In this document: in pieces, positions 9,919-18,327 of the stretch
Layout of the letters: each line of letters starts with the position of its first letter
Position numbering within the stretch: the first letter of the stretch is position 1
Origin: Curtobacterium sp. MCLR17_036
GTDB lineage: Bacteria > Actinomycetota > Actinomycetes > Actinomycetales > Microbacteriaceae
Assembly: GCF_003234445.2 (NCBI RefSeq)
Contig: NZ_CP126269.1
Coordinates: 1,488,001 to 1,552,000 of the forward strand
Direction of reading: 5' to 3'
DNA length: 64,000 nucleotides
The notes under the pieces: model-generated
The model's database searches: none
What the model was told of the DNA's origin: nothing
Seen by the model: only the letters and a program-made list of their open reading frames with translations
Translations under genes and position numbers: made by a program

Positions 9919-9964
9919 ACGGACGGGAGGCCCGTGGCGGTGTCGCCACGGGCCTCCCGTCCGT
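9919..9964. terminator. Perfect 21-bp palindrome, family copy 2
   Basis: Arms 9919-9939 and 9944-9964 are exact complements around a GTGT loop. It sits between two convergent genes, each less than 15 bases away, so it probably terminates both. Confidence 0.85.
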
Positions 9965-9977
9965 TCCGGGGTCGCGT

Positions 9978-11096
9978 CTACGCGGAGCGGCGGCTGACCG
10001 TGTCGGCCAGCGACGCGAGCTGGTCGCGTGCCGACGGCGTGAGCGGGGAGGACTCGAGCGCGGCCTTGGCGCGCGCGACGTGCCGGTCGATCGACCGCTC
10101 GACCGCGGCGACCGCGCCGGACTCGGTGAGGGTGGCGCGGAGCATCTGCACCTGGGCCTCGTCGAGGTCCGGGTCGCCGAGGAGCTCGTCGAGCAGCTGC
10201 CGGGGGCCGCTCGGCAGCGCCTTGCGCGCGGACGCGATGAGGACGGTGCGCTTGCCCTCGCGCAGGTCGTCGCCGGCGGGCTTGCCCGTGACCTCGGGGT
10301 CGCCGAAGACGCCGAGCATGTCGTCGCGCAGCTGGTACGCCACTCCGAGCGGCAGACCGAAGGACCGCAGGCCCTCGAGCTGCGAGTCGCTCGCGCCGGC
10401 GACGAGTGCGCCGATGACGAGGGGGGCCTCGATCGAGTACTTGGCGGACTTGAAGACGATGACACGCTGGGCGCGGAGCAGGTGCTCGGACTCGTCGATC
10501 ACGGGCCAGGCGGTCTCCTCGTGCACGTCGAGGTACTGCCCGGCGGTGACGTCGAGGCGCATCGCGTGGAACTCCTGGCGGACGATCCGCGCCCGGACCG
10601 GGTCGAGCAGCGCCAGGCCCTCGTCGAAGACGGAGTCGCTCAGGGAGAGCAGCAGGTCACCGAGCAGCAGCGCCGAGTTCGTGCCGTACTGCGCCCGGTC
10701 GCCGGTGAACCCGGACTCCTCGTGCAGGGACTCGAAGCGGCGGTGCGCCGCCGGGCGCCCGCGGCGGGTGTCCGAGCGGTCCATGATGTCGTCGTGCACG
10801 AGGGCTGCGGCGTGGAAGACCTCGAGCGCGGCGGCGACCGTGACGACGGCCTCGGCGGTGGTCTGCCGCGAGCCCTCGGCGAGGGGGTCGAACGAGCCGG
10901 AGCGCCCCGCGACCGACTGCCATCCCCAGTAGCAGAACAGCGCCCGGAAGCGCTTGCCGCCGGACAGCAGGTCTCGGGCGTACTGGTCGAACGGCGCGAG
11001 GTCGGGGCTGATCGCGAGGAGCCGCTCACGCTGCTCGTCGAGTGCCCGGTCGATACGCGCCGATACGAGGTCCACTAATCGCGTACTCTCAGCCAC
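9978..11096 (-). CDS. Polyprenyl (isoprenyl) diphosphate synthase
   Basis: Makes a long-chain prenyl diphosphate by head-to-tail addition of isopentenyl diphosphate; candidate products feed menaquinone or carotenoid synthesis. The 372-residue protein has GGKRFRALFCYWG, the first Asp-rich motif DDIMDRSDTRRG near residues 98-109 and the second, DDMLGVFGD, near 257. The GTG start at 11096 is 7 bases from a minus-strand TAGGCT, so the mRNA is probably leaderless. It is convergent with the Rv2175c-like gene and divergent from the DUF3040 gene. The position matches idsA2 (Rv2173) in mycobacteria. Chain length is set by residues before the first motif and was not deduced. Confidence 0.9.
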   Translation of the reverse strand: MAESTRLVDLVSARIDRALDEQRERLLAISPDLAPFDQYARDLLSGGKRFRALFCYWGWQSVAGRSGSFDPLAEGSRQTTAEAVVTVAAALEVFHAAALVHDDIMDRSDTRRGRPAAHRRFESLHEESGFTGDRAQYGTNSALLLGDLLLSLSDSVFDEGLALLDPVRARIVRQEFHAMRLDVTAGQYLDVHEETAWPVIDESEHLLRAQRVIVFKSAKYSIEAPLVIGALVAGASDSQLEGLRSFGLPLGVAYQLRDDMLGVFGDPEVTGKPAGDDLREGKRTVLIASARKALPSGPRQLLDELLGDPDLDEAQVQMLRATLTESGAVAAVERSIDRHVARAKAALESSPLTPSARDQLASLADTVSRRSA

Positions 11097-11103
11097 GGTG
11101 CCT

Positions 11104-11109
11104 AGCCTA
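11104..11109 (-). promoter_or_regulatory. -10-like TAGGCT of prenyl synthase (leaderless)
   Basis: Minus-strand TAGGCT, 7 bases from the GTG start at 11096. The opposite strand nearby carries TAGAAT at 11127-11132, a likely -10 for the divergent DUF3040 gene. Confidence 0.55.
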
Positions 11110-11126
11110 GTGGAGTGGTCCGGACA

Positions 11127-11132
11127 TAGAAT
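11127..11132 (+). promoter_or_regulatory. -10-like TAGAAT for DUF3040 gene
   Basis: TANNNT hexamer about 75 bases before the ATG at 11208, leaving a leader with a ribosome site. Confidence 0.45.
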
Positions 11133-11207
11133 CGGCCCACTCAAGACGAGTGTTTTCCAGCCCGGTTCACCAACCCCGCGTCGATCCCAGGAACAGAGGG
11201 AACCAAG

Positions 11208-11615
11208 ATGCCGCTCTCGGAACAGGAGCAGCGCCTTCTCGAAGAGATGGAGCGCAGCCTCTACCAGAACGATTCCGACTTCGTGGCGCGTGTCACACGT
11301 CGACAGGGCCGTCCGACGTACACGTCCATCACGCTCGGCGTGCTCGGCGCCCTCGCCGGCGTGGCCGTCGTCATCGTCGGGCTCGCCATCAAGGCGCCGC
11401 TGCTCGGCATCCTCGGCTTCGTCGTGATGCTCGCCGGCGTGCTGTTCGCCCTGCGCCCCGGTCTCGGAGCGCCCAAGGCGAAGGCGCCGCGGTCCGGACG
11501 CCCCTCCACCGGCGGGTCCGCCCGTCCCGGTGGGTCGTCGCGACCGTCGAACGGCGGCGGCTCCTTCATGGACCGCATGAACGAGCGCTGGGACAAGCGG
11601 AACGACCAGAACTAG
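11208..11615 (+). CDS. DUF3040 membrane protein
   Basis: A 135-residue membrane protein of unknown function, found near the dcw cluster in many actinobacteria (Rv2169c in M. tuberculosis). The start MPLSEQEQRLLEEMERSLY matches the family's hallmark N-terminus. Two adjacent membrane helices (about 40-60 and 64-82) are followed by a basic, Gly/Ser/Pro-rich cytoplasmic tail. GGAACC lies just upstream of the ATG. It shares its direction with mraZ but is separated from it by about 1 kb of repeats, so co-transcription is doubtful. Confidence 0.88.
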   Translation: MPLSEQEQRLLEEMERSLYQNDSDFVARVTRRQGRPTYTSITLGVLGALAGVAVVIVGLAIKAPLLGILGFVVMLAGVLFALRPGLGAPKAKAPRSGRPSTGGSARPGGSSRPSNGGGSFMDRMNERWDKRNDQN

Positions 11616-11749
11616 CGCTCCCTCCACAGTCCTCCACGGGGTCGGCCTTCGGGTCGGCCCCGTTCTGTGTTCCCGGGGGTGGTGGCGCCCGGTCAGGCCC
11701 GGTCGGCCCGGTCGGCTCGGTCGGCCTGGCCTGGTCGGCCCGGGCGGCG

Positions 11750-12380
11750 CCGAGGTCGCACGAACTGTCGCGCGAGGCCCGTGCGGGCGACAGTCCGAGC
11801 GACCTCGGCGCAGTGCGTGCGGCATGTCGTGACCTCTCGCCGCGCCCCACCGTGCCCAGGTCGTCGGTGAGGTCGCACTCCGACCCGCTTCGGCCATCGG
11901 GATGCGGTCCGGCGTGCGATCTCACCGACCTCGCCGCGGCCCAGCGTCTGGGCCTCCGGCCGCCGGCGAGGTCGCACGAACTGTCGCGCGAGGCCCGCGC
12001 GAGCGACGGTCCGCGCGACCTCGGCGAAGTGCGTGCGGCATGTCGTGACCTCTCGCCGCGCCCCACCGTGCCCGGCCGCCGGTGAGGTCGCACTCCGACC
12101 CGCTTCGGCCACCGGGATCCGGTCCGGACTGCGATCTCACCGACCTCGCCGCGGCCCAGCGTGCTGACGTTTCAGCCTCGGGTTGGCGGCGAGGTCGCAC
12201 GAACTGTCGCTCGGGGCGCGCGCGAGCGACGGTTCGAGCGACCTCGGCGGGGTGCGTGCGGCATGTCGTGACCTCTCGCCGGCGCCTCTGAGGGAGCGCG
12301 CCTCGGCTCCGGCCGGCGGTGACGTCGCACTTCGACCCGCCTCGGCCACCGGAATCCGGCCCGGAGTGCGACCTCGACGA
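11750..12380. repeat. Three ~220-bp tandem units, each with two nested inverted repeats
   Basis: Element A starts at about 11750, 11966 and 12189: outer arms CCGAGGTCGC/GCGACCTCGG enclose inner arms ACTGTCGC/GCGACAGT. Element C lies at 11866-11926, 12081-12141 and 12318-12378, with arms GGTGAGGTCGCAC and its near complement. A conserved linker with CGGCATGTCGTGACCTC joins A to C. The third unit is the most diverged. The inner octamer pair also occurs in the repeats at 5580-5880. Confidence 0.85.
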
Positions 12381-12572
12381 CCTCGCCGCGCCCTGGCGTG
12401 CTCCACTGGCTGCGAAAGTCCTCCACTTCGCTCCACCGGGCGGCCGCGGGTGCCGATCCGCGCGGTTCCGGGCCTCGCCGATCCGGCGACGGGCCTGGTG
12501 ACCGTCCGGAGCGCCCCCAGAAGGGGTGTCGCGGGCCGAAAAGGGAGCGGGAACCTGGGCAGGGGGAGGGGA

Positions 12573-12608
12573 GTGGAGTAAAGTGGGGCACGCAACGGTC
12601 CGGTGGAG
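12573..12608 (+). promoter_or_regulatory. Putative MraZ box overlapping mraZ promoter
   Basis: GTGG repeats start at 12573 (GTGGAG), 12583 (GTGGGG) and 12603 (GTGGAG), i.e. 10 and 20 bases apart on the same face of the helix. A -10-like TAAAGT (12579-12584) lies between the first two. MraZ is known to bind phased GTG-type repeats before its own gene, so autorepression is expected. Confidence 0.65.
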
Positions 12609-12625
12609 CGGAGGGGAGGCCCGAC

Positions 12626-13057
12626 GTGCTGCTCGGTACCCATGCCCCGAAGCTCGACGAGAAGGGTCGCGTGATCCTGCCCGCCAAGTTCCGGGATGAA
12701 CTGTCCGGGGGACTCGTGATGACCCGCGGGCAGGAACGCTGCGTCGTGGTCTTCAGTGCCCGGACGTTCGAGGAACTCCACGAGCGCATCCGGACCGCCC
12801 CGATGACGTCGAAGCGCACCCGGGACTACATGCGCCTGTTCCTGTCCGGAGCGAGCGCGGAACAGCCCGACAAGCAGAACCGCGTCACCATCCCGCAGAA
12901 CCTCCGCGAGTACGCGGGGCTCGAGCGAGACCTGACGGTCATCGGCAGCGGTGACCGTGCCGAGATCTGGTCGACCACCGCGTGGGAGGCCTACTACGCC
13001 GAAGCCGAAGAGGCGTTCGCCGACAACGACGAGGAGGTGATCCCGGGGATCTTCTGA
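12626..13057 (+). CDS. mraZ: Transcriptional regulator MraZ
   Basis: AbrB-fold DNA-binding protein that controls the dcw operon. The 143-residue protein begins [19 protein letters not shown] and has the second half-repeat [18 protein letters not shown], so both SpoVT/AbrB modules are present. The GTG start has a strong GAGGGGAGG site 6 bases upstream. Phased GTGG repeats overlap its promoter and are its likely operator. It is the first gene of the dcw run; rsmH follows after a hairpin. Confidence 0.96.
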   Translation: MLLGTHAPKLDEKGRVILPAKFRDELSGGLVMTRGQERCVVVFSARTFEELHERIRTAPMTSKRTRDYMRLFLSGASAEQPDKQNRVTIPQNLREYAGLERDLTVIGSGDRAEIWSTTAWEAYYAEAEEAFADNDEEVIPGIF

Positions 13058-13087
13058 TCCGTGGATCGGGACTCCCAGCCGTGGAGC

Positions 13088-13113
13088 CCTGACATCACTT
13101 CCCCGATGTCAGG
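13088..13113 (+). other. Hairpin between mraZ and rsmH
   Basis: CCTGACATC (13088-13096) and GATGTCAGG (13105-13113) pair perfectly around an 8-base loop. There is no T-run. It lies 30 bases past the mraZ stop and about 50 before the rsmH start, where it could cause partial termination or protect the transcript. Confidence 0.6.
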
Positions 13114-13163
13114 TCGCATGGATGGGGATCCGGACCCGCGGCCCAGGAGACGAGGGGCTGCAC

Positions 13164-14123
13164 ATGGCCGAGGACGAGACTCCGAAGTTCCCGCACACGC
13201 CGGTGATGCTCGATCGCATCGTCGACCTGTTCACGCCGACCCTCGAAGGGCCGGGCAAGGTCGTCGTCGACGCCACCCTCGGCATGGGCGGTCACTCCGA
13301 GGGGCTGCTCGAGCGGTTCCCGGAGCTGACGCTCATCGGGCTCGACCGCGACACCGACGCGCTCGGCATCGCGGGGGAGCGGCTCGCTCGCTTCGGTGAC
13401 CGTGTCCGCCTCGTGCACACCGTGTACGACGGCATCGTCGACGCGATCGAGGGCGAGGGGTTCACCACCGTCGACGGCGTGCTCTTCGACCTCGGGGTGA
13501 GCTCGCTGCAGCTGGACCGTGCCGAGCGCGGCTTCGCCTACAGCCAGGACGCCCCGCTCGACATGCGGATGGACCGGACCGAGGGGCAGACCGCCGCCGA
13601 CGTGCTGGCCACCTACGACGAGGGCGAGCTGCGCCGCATCTTCCAGCGCTACGGCGAGGAGAAGCTCGCCGGTCGGTACGCCCGGGCGATCGTCGAGCGT
13701 CGCGCGAGCAAGCCCTTCACGATGTCCGGCGACCTGGTCCAGGTGCTGCACGACGCGACCCCGGTTGCCGTCCAGCGGCAGGGGCACCCCGCCAAGCGGG
13801 TGTTCCAGGCGTTGCGCATCGAGGTCAACGCCGAGCTGAGCGTGCTCGAACGCGCGATCCCGGCGGCGCTCGACGCCATCGCGGTCGGCGGACGCATCGT
13901 CGTCGAGTCGTACCAGTCGCTCGAGGACCGCATCGTCAAGCGGGCCCTCGTGGAGCGCACGAAGTCGAGCGCCCCCGCCGGGCTGCCGGTCGAACTGCCC
14001 GAGCACCGGCCGACGTACGAACTGGTCGTCAAGGGCGCCGAGCTGGCCGACGAGGCCGAACGCGCCGCCAACCCCCGAGCAACCCCCGTGCGCCTGCGCG
14101 CGGCCGAGCGGATCCGGAAGTGA
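13164..14123 (+). CDS. rsmH: 16S rRNA (cytosine(1402)-N4)-methyltransferase
   Basis: Methylates N4 of C1402 in the decoding centre of 16S rRNA, using S-adenosylmethionine. The 319-residue length is typical. The start [13 protein letters not shown], the SAM-binding [14 protein letters not shown] (from residue 36), [12 protein letters not shown] and the C-terminal [12 protein letters not shown] are family hallmarks. The ATG at 13164 is preferred over one 14 codons earlier because GAGGGG lies 6 bases before it. The next gene starts one base after its stop. Confidence 0.96.
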   Translation: MAEDETPKFPHTPVMLDRIVDLFTPTLEGPGKVVVDATLGMGGHSEGLLERFPELTLIGLDRDTDALGIAGERLARFGDRVRLVHTVYDGIVDAIEGEGFTTVDGVLFDLGVSSLQLDRAERGFAYSQDAPLDMRMDRTEGQTAADVLATYDEGELRRIFQRYGEEKLAGRYARAIVERRASKPFTMSGDLVQVLHDATPVAVQRQGHPAKRVFQALRIEVNAELSVLERAIPAALDAIAVGGRIVVESYQSLEDRIVKRALVERTKSSAPAGLPVELPEHRPTYELVVKGAELADEAERAANPRATPVRLRAAERIRK

Positions 14124-14124
14124 C

Positions 14125-14856
14125 ATGAGCACGAACCTCGCACTCGTCGACCCCGCCGTCGTCCCGTCGCGGGCCCCGCGCCCGGACCGGCAGCACCGCC
14201 CGGAGCTCGTCGAGGTCACGCCGTCGAAGGCGCAGCGTCGGGCCCGTCCGCGCATCGGCTACGCCGTGGTCGCCGTGGCGGCCCTCGGCATCCTGCTGCT
14301 CGCCCAGCTCGGCATCAGCATGGTGCTCAGCCAGGGGGCCTACACGCTCGACTCGCTGAGCGCCGAGCGGACCGACCTGTCCCGGACGCAGCAGTCGCTG
14401 TCCGAGGAGCTCCGGGTGCTGGACTCGCCGCAGAACCTGGCGCGCAACGCGCAGGGGCTGGGCATGATCGCCAACTCGACCCCGGTCTACCTCGACCCGA
14501 AGACCGGCCAGGTCTACGGCACGCCGACGCCGGCGAAGCCGGACGAGTCCACGGTGTCGACGGACAACCAGGTGCCGAACGCCCTGCTGAACGACGTCCC
14601 GCTCGCGGCGAAGCCCGGCAGCACGGCATCCGGCACGGACAAGACGGACAAGACGGACAAGACCGCCACGACGGACACGACCGACAAGACCGCCACGACC
14701 GACAAGACGGACCAGGCGGCGACGACGACGGAGCAGCCCGCCCAGGCCGCCGCTCCCTCTGGGAAGACCTCCGACGCCAGCGCGTCGGACGGGGGTTCGT
14801 CGAAGTCCTCCGTAGAGTCCGACGCGAACCAGCTCCAGGCGCCCTCGACCCGGTGA
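14125..14856 (+). CDS. FtsL-like cell division protein with long Thr/Asp/Lys tail
   Basis: Single-pass divisome protein expected to join FtsQ and FtsB-type proteins. It has a basic cytoplasmic N-terminus, one membrane helix at about 48-69 and a coiled-coil-like region (LDSLSAERTDLSRTQQSLSE) with the conserved-looking RNAQGLGM. At 243 residues it is long because of a tail of about 100 residues rich in T, D, K, S and A. The tail includes repeated TDKT units (DNA about 14633-14740). It lies between rsmH and ftsI, the usual place of ftsL. The tail is low complexity and probably disordered in the periplasm-like space. Confidence 0.85.
   Translation: MSTNLALVDPAVVPSRAPRPDRQHRPELVEVTPSKAQRRARPRIGYAVVAVAALGILLLAQLGISMVLSQGAYTLDSLSAERTDLSRTQQSLSEELRVLDSPQNLARNAQGLGMIANSTPVYLDPKTGQVYGTPTPAKPDESTVSTDNQVPNALLNDVPLAAKPGSTASGTDKTDKTDKTATTDTTDKTATTDKTDQAATTTEQPAQAAAPSGKTSDASASDGGSSKSSVESDANQLQAPSTR
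14630..14742 (+). repeat. Imperfect 9-12-bp repeats coding TDKT/TATTDK
   Basis: Short direct repeats of GACAAGACG and variants inside the ftsL-like gene. Such repeats can change copy number by slippage. Confidence 0.7.
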
Positions 14857-14917
14857 CCGACGGGGCTGACGCTCCCCTCCAGCCCCACCCAGCACCACCC
14901 CGGGAAGGACCGCACGC

Positions 14918-16687
14918 GTGACCAGGACGATCCGCAACCGCCGACTGCGCTACAGCATCGTGATGCTCGCCGTGATCGCCCTGGTGGGCGTCTTCGTGGT
15001 GCGGCTCGTCGACATCCAGGTGGTGCAGGCGGCCGAGATGAACAAGCAGTCGGCGGCGAAGCGCAGCATCCCGGTGACCGTCTACGGCACCCGCGGGTCG
15101 ATCGTCGATCGCAGCGGCACCGCCCTGGCGGACAGCGTGACGCGCTACAACATCACCACCGCGCCCCGGCTCGTCAAGAAGTTCACGGGCACGCTCGGCG
15201 GCACGCGCAAGAAGCAGGTGTCGGTCGACACGGCGCTCCAGGCCCTCGCGAAGGCGTCCGGGGGTGACGCGGCGACGATGCGGCAGAACATCGCGGCGGA
15301 CCCGCGGTCGAACTTCGCGTACCTGGTCAAGGGCCTCGACGTGAAGCACTTCGAGGCGGTACGGGCGCTCGAGATCCCCTGGGTCTACAAGGAGCAGCAG
15401 GCGGCCCGGGTCTACCCGGCCGGGGCGACGACCGGCAACCTGACCGGCTTCATGGGCACCGACGGCGCGCAGGCCGGCCTGGAGTACGCGTACAACCGGT
15501 GCCTCGCCGGCACGAACGGCTCCGAGACGTACGAGCGCGGCGAGGACGGCGTGCAGCTGCCCGGCAGCACCGTGACGAAGACGAAGGCCAAGGACGGCGG
15601 CACCCTCCACACCACGATCGACAGCGACCTGCAGTACATGGCGCAGCAGACGATCGCGTCCGCCGGCAAGGAGCTGCAGGCGGAGTCGGCGACGGCGACG
15701 GTGACGAGCGTCAAGACCGGCGAGATCCTGGCGGTCGCCGACTGGCCGACCGTCGACCCGAACGACGTCGACGCCACCACGGACAAGGGGGCCTTCGGCT
15801 CGCGGGCGCTGACGGCCTCGTACGAGCCGGGCTCCACGATCAAGGCCGCCATCGCCGCGGCCCTGCTCGACCAGGGCAAGTCGAGTCCCACCGACCAGGC
15901 CGTCGTGCCCTACTCGCGCACGTTCCCCTGGGGCGGCCGCATCCAGGACTCGGAGTTCCACCAGACCGAGAACCTGACCCTGACCGGCATCCTGCAGAAC
16001 TCGTCGAACGTCGGCATCACCGAGCTCGGCGAACGGCTGACGTCGCAGCAGCGCTACGACTACATGAAGAAGTTCGGCCTGTTCGAGCCGGAGAGCGCGA
16101 TCGACTACCCGGGCCAGCCGTCGATGGACTACGGCTCGACGCCGGACTGGGACCAGCAGACGAACATCAACTCGATGTTCGGCCAGGGCATCTCGACGAC
16201 CGCCGTGCAGGTCGCGAGCGTCTTCCAGACCATCGCCAACGACGGCGTGCGCATCCCGCTGCACTTCGTCACCGGCTGCACCACGGCCGACGGCACGACG
16301 ATCGACGCGCCCGACGTGCAGAAGCAGCGCGTCGTGTCGGCGTCCGCCGCGGAGCAGACCACGCAGATGCTGCAGAGCGTCGTGACGGGCGGCACGCTCG
16401 TCGGCATGGAGCGGATCTCCGGCTACAACATCGCCGCCAAGACCGGTACGGCCGAGGTCGCCGAGGGCTCGAAGGGCTACGGCGGACAGCGCATCACGTC
16501 GGTGGCCGGAATGGCACCCGCCGAGGACCCCCAGTATGTTGTCACGGTGACGTTCACGAAGCCGCAGACCAACAAGTGGTCCAGTGGTGCGGCTCCGGCG
16601 TTCCGAACCCTCATGTCCCAGGTGCTCGAGAAGTACCGAGTAGCCCCCTCCACGACGCCGGCGAAGCTCTACCCGTCGACGTGGTGA
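14918..16687 (+). CDS. Septal penicillin-binding protein (FtsI/PBP3, class B)
   Basis: Monofunctional DD-transpeptidase that crosslinks septal peptidoglycan with FtsW. The 589-residue protein has an N-terminal membrane helix (about 12-32), then the dimerisation domain starting RGSIVDRSGTALA. The transpeptidase domain has catalytic S306 in STIK (306-309), SSN (362-364) and KTGT (508-511). The GTG start has GGAAGG about 8 bases upstream. The murE start codon follows the stop by 14 bases. No PASTA domain is present. It is the dcw-cluster PBP, equivalent to mycobacterial pbpB. Confidence 0.96.
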   Translation: MTRTIRNRRLRYSIVMLAVIALVGVFVVRLVDIQVVQAAEMNKQSAAKRSIPVTVYGTRGSIVDRSGTALADSVTRYNITTAPRLVKKFTGTLGGTRKKQVSVDTALQALAKASGGDAATMRQNIAADPRSNFAYLVKGLDVKHFEAVRALEIPWVYKEQQAARVYPAGATTGNLTGFMGTDGAQAGLEYAYNRCLAGTNGSETYERGEDGVQLPGSTVTKTKAKDGGTLHTTIDSDLQYMAQQTIASAGKELQAESATATVTSVKTGEILAVADWPTVDPNDVDATTDKGAFGSRALTASYEPGSTIKAAIAAALLDQGKSSPTDQAVVPYSRTFPWGGRIQDSEFHQTENLTLTGILQNSSNVGITELGERLTSQQRYDYMKKFGLFEPESAIDYPGQPSMDYGSTPDWDQQTNINSMFGQGISTTAVQVASVFQTIANDGVRIPLHFVTGCTTADGTTIDAPDVQKQRVVSASAAEQTTQMLQSVVTGGTLVGMERISGYNIAAKTGTAEVAEGSKGYGGQRITSVAGMAPAEDPQYVVTVTFTKPQTNKWSSGAAPAFRTLMSQVLEKYRVAPSTTPAKLYPSTW

Positions 16688-16701
16688 GGAAGAAGGAACA
16701 C

Positions 16702-18327
16702 TTGTCCGCACGGATCCCCCCGGTCCTCCGACCCGAACACCCGACCCCGAGGGCCGTCGCCGAACTCGCCAACGCCTTCGGCATGCGAGTCGTCGGCTCG
16801 GTCGACGCCGTCGAGACGACCGGTGTCACCCTGAGCGCCACCGAGGTGCAGCCGGGCGACCTGTTCGTCGGCGTGCACGGCGCCAACCGCCACGGTGCGC
16901 AGTTCGCGACCGAGGCCGCCGAGCGCGGTGCCGTCGCGGTCCTCACCGACCAGGACGGCGTCGCGCTCGTCGAGCCCTCCGGCCTGCCGGTGCTCGTCGT
17001 CGACGACCCGCGCGCCGCCCTCGGCGACGTCGCGGCCTGGGTCTACCGCACCCACCCGGACGAGGCGACCGACCTGCCGCAGCTGTTCGCCGTCACCGGC
17101 ACGAACGGCAAGACGAGCACGTCGTACATCCTCGAGGGGATCCTCAAGCAGCTCGGCCTGGTCACCGGCCTCAGCTCGACCGCGGAGCGCCACATCGGTT
17201 CGCTCAGCGTCACGAGCCGCCTGACCACGCCCGAGGCCAGCGAGATGCACGCGCTCCTCGCCCGGATGCGCGAGAGCGAGGTGCGCGCGGTCGCGGTCGA
17301 GGTCAGCGCGCAGGCCCTCAGCCGTCACCGGGTCGACGGCATCGTCTTCGACGTCGCGGCGTTCACGAACCTGTCGCACGACCACCTCGACGACTACGCC
17401 GACATGGAGGAGTACTACCAGGCGAAGCTCCCGCTGTTCCAGCCCGAGCACGCCCGTCGCGGCGTCGTCTCGCTGGACACCGACTGGGGCCACCGCGTGG
17501 TGCAGGACTCCCGCATCCCGGTCACCACGATCACCGTGCACCCGGACGTCGAGGCCGAGTGGCACGTCGACATCGTCGAGGCGCACGCCGCGTACACCGA
17601 GTTCCGCCTGACCGGCCCCGAGGGCCGCGAGCTGACCACCCGCGTGCCGCTCATCGGCTGGCACATGGCCGCGAACGCCGCGCTGGCGATAGTCATGCTC
17701 GTCGAGGGCGGCTTCGAGCTCGGCGCGATCGCCCAGGCGCTCGAGACGAACCACCGGCAGTACGCCGACCAGGGCGACGACCGTCCGGTGTCCGCGATCG
17801 AGTGCTACCTGCCCGGTCGCACCGAGCGGGTGTCCGGCGAGCACGGCCCGAGTGTCTACGTCGACTTCGGCCACAGCGCCGACGCCTTCGAGAACACCCT
17901 CGCCGCGGTCCGCCAGTTCACGGCCGGCCGGGTCCTCATGCTGTTCGGCGCCGACGGCGACCGCGACACGACCAAGCGCGGCGACATGGCGCGCGTGGCA
18001 GCTGCCGGCAGCGACGTCCTCGTCGTCACCGACCACCACCCCCGCTTCGAGGACGCCGCGTCGATCCGGAAGACCCTGGTCGACGCCGCACGCGAGGCCT
18101 ACCCGGACCACGAGCTGTACGAGGTGAGTCCGCCCGAGGCGGCGATCCGCAAGGCGGTGAGCCTGCTCGGCGAGGGCGACTCGATCCTCTGGGCCGGTCC
18201 CGGCCACCAGGACTACCGCGACATCCAGGGCGTCCGCACGCCGTACTCCGCCCGCGACGAGGCCCGTGCGGCCCTGCGCGAGGCCGGCTGGGAGCCGAAC
18301 GCCGGCCCGGCGGAGGACATCCGATGA
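16702..18327 (+). CDS. murE: UDP-N-acetylmuramyl-tripeptide synthetase MurE
   Basis: Adds the third amino acid to UDP-MurNAc-L-Ala-D-Glu in the cytosol. The ATP loop GTNGKTS is at 133-139 and the carbamylated-lysine region YYQAKLPLF is present. The substrate pocket is unusual: where meso-DAP enzymes have DNPR, this has HHPR (D444-H445-H446-P447-R448). GKGHE is replaced by GPGHQ (499-503). The amino acid added is therefore probably not meso-DAP; homoserine, ornithine, lysine or diaminobutyrate occur in this family of bacteria. The TTG start at 16702 has AAGGA 5 bases upstream; a GTG at 16684 overlapping the ftsI stop is the alternative. The murF start overlaps its stop. Confidence 0.95.
   Translation: MSARIPPVLRPEHPTPRAVAELANAFGMRVVGSVDAVETTGVTLSATEVQPGDLFVGVHGANRHGAQFATEAAERGAVAVLTDQDGVALVEPSGLPVLVVDDPRAALGDVAAWVYRTHPDEATDLPQLFAVTGTNGKTSTSYILEGILKQLGLVTGLSSTAERHIGSLSVTSRLTTPEASEMHALLARMRESEVRAVAVEVSAQALSRHRVDGIVFDVAAFTNLSHDHLDDYADMEEYYQAKLPLFQPEHARRGVVSLDTDWGHRVVQDSRIPVTTITVHPDVEAEWHVDIVEAHAAYTEFRLTGPEGRELTTRVPLIGWHMAANAALAIVMLVEGGFELGAIAQALETNHRQYADQGDDRPVSAIECYLPGRTERVSGEHGPSVYVDFGHSADAFENTLAAVRQFTAGRVLMLFGADGDRDTTKRGDMARVAAAGSDVLVVTDHHPRFEDAASIRKTLVDAAREAYPDHELYEVSPPEAAIRKAVSLLGEGDSILWAGPGHQDYRDIQGVRTPYSARDEARAALREAGWEPNAGPAEDIR

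Larger units (their letters stand above)
11616..12625. other. 1-kb gene-free gap filled with palindromic repeats
   Basis: Between the DUF3040 gene and mraZ. It opens with a run of GGTCGGCCCG-type short repeats (about 11690-11745), then three tandem units of about 220 bp, then the mraZ promoter region. Overlapping open frames on both strands follow the repeats and share no protein family, so none is called. Confidence 0.8.

Noticed and set aside
11616..12625. Repeat-spanning open frames before mraZ as genes
   Set aside because: Several overlapping frames on both strands run through the palindromes, repeat in register with the DNA repeats and match no family.
15499..16701. N-terminal extension of MurE by 400 residues
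   Set aside because: The extension runs out of frame through the ftsI gene and is low complexity; MurE homology begins at the TTG at 16702.
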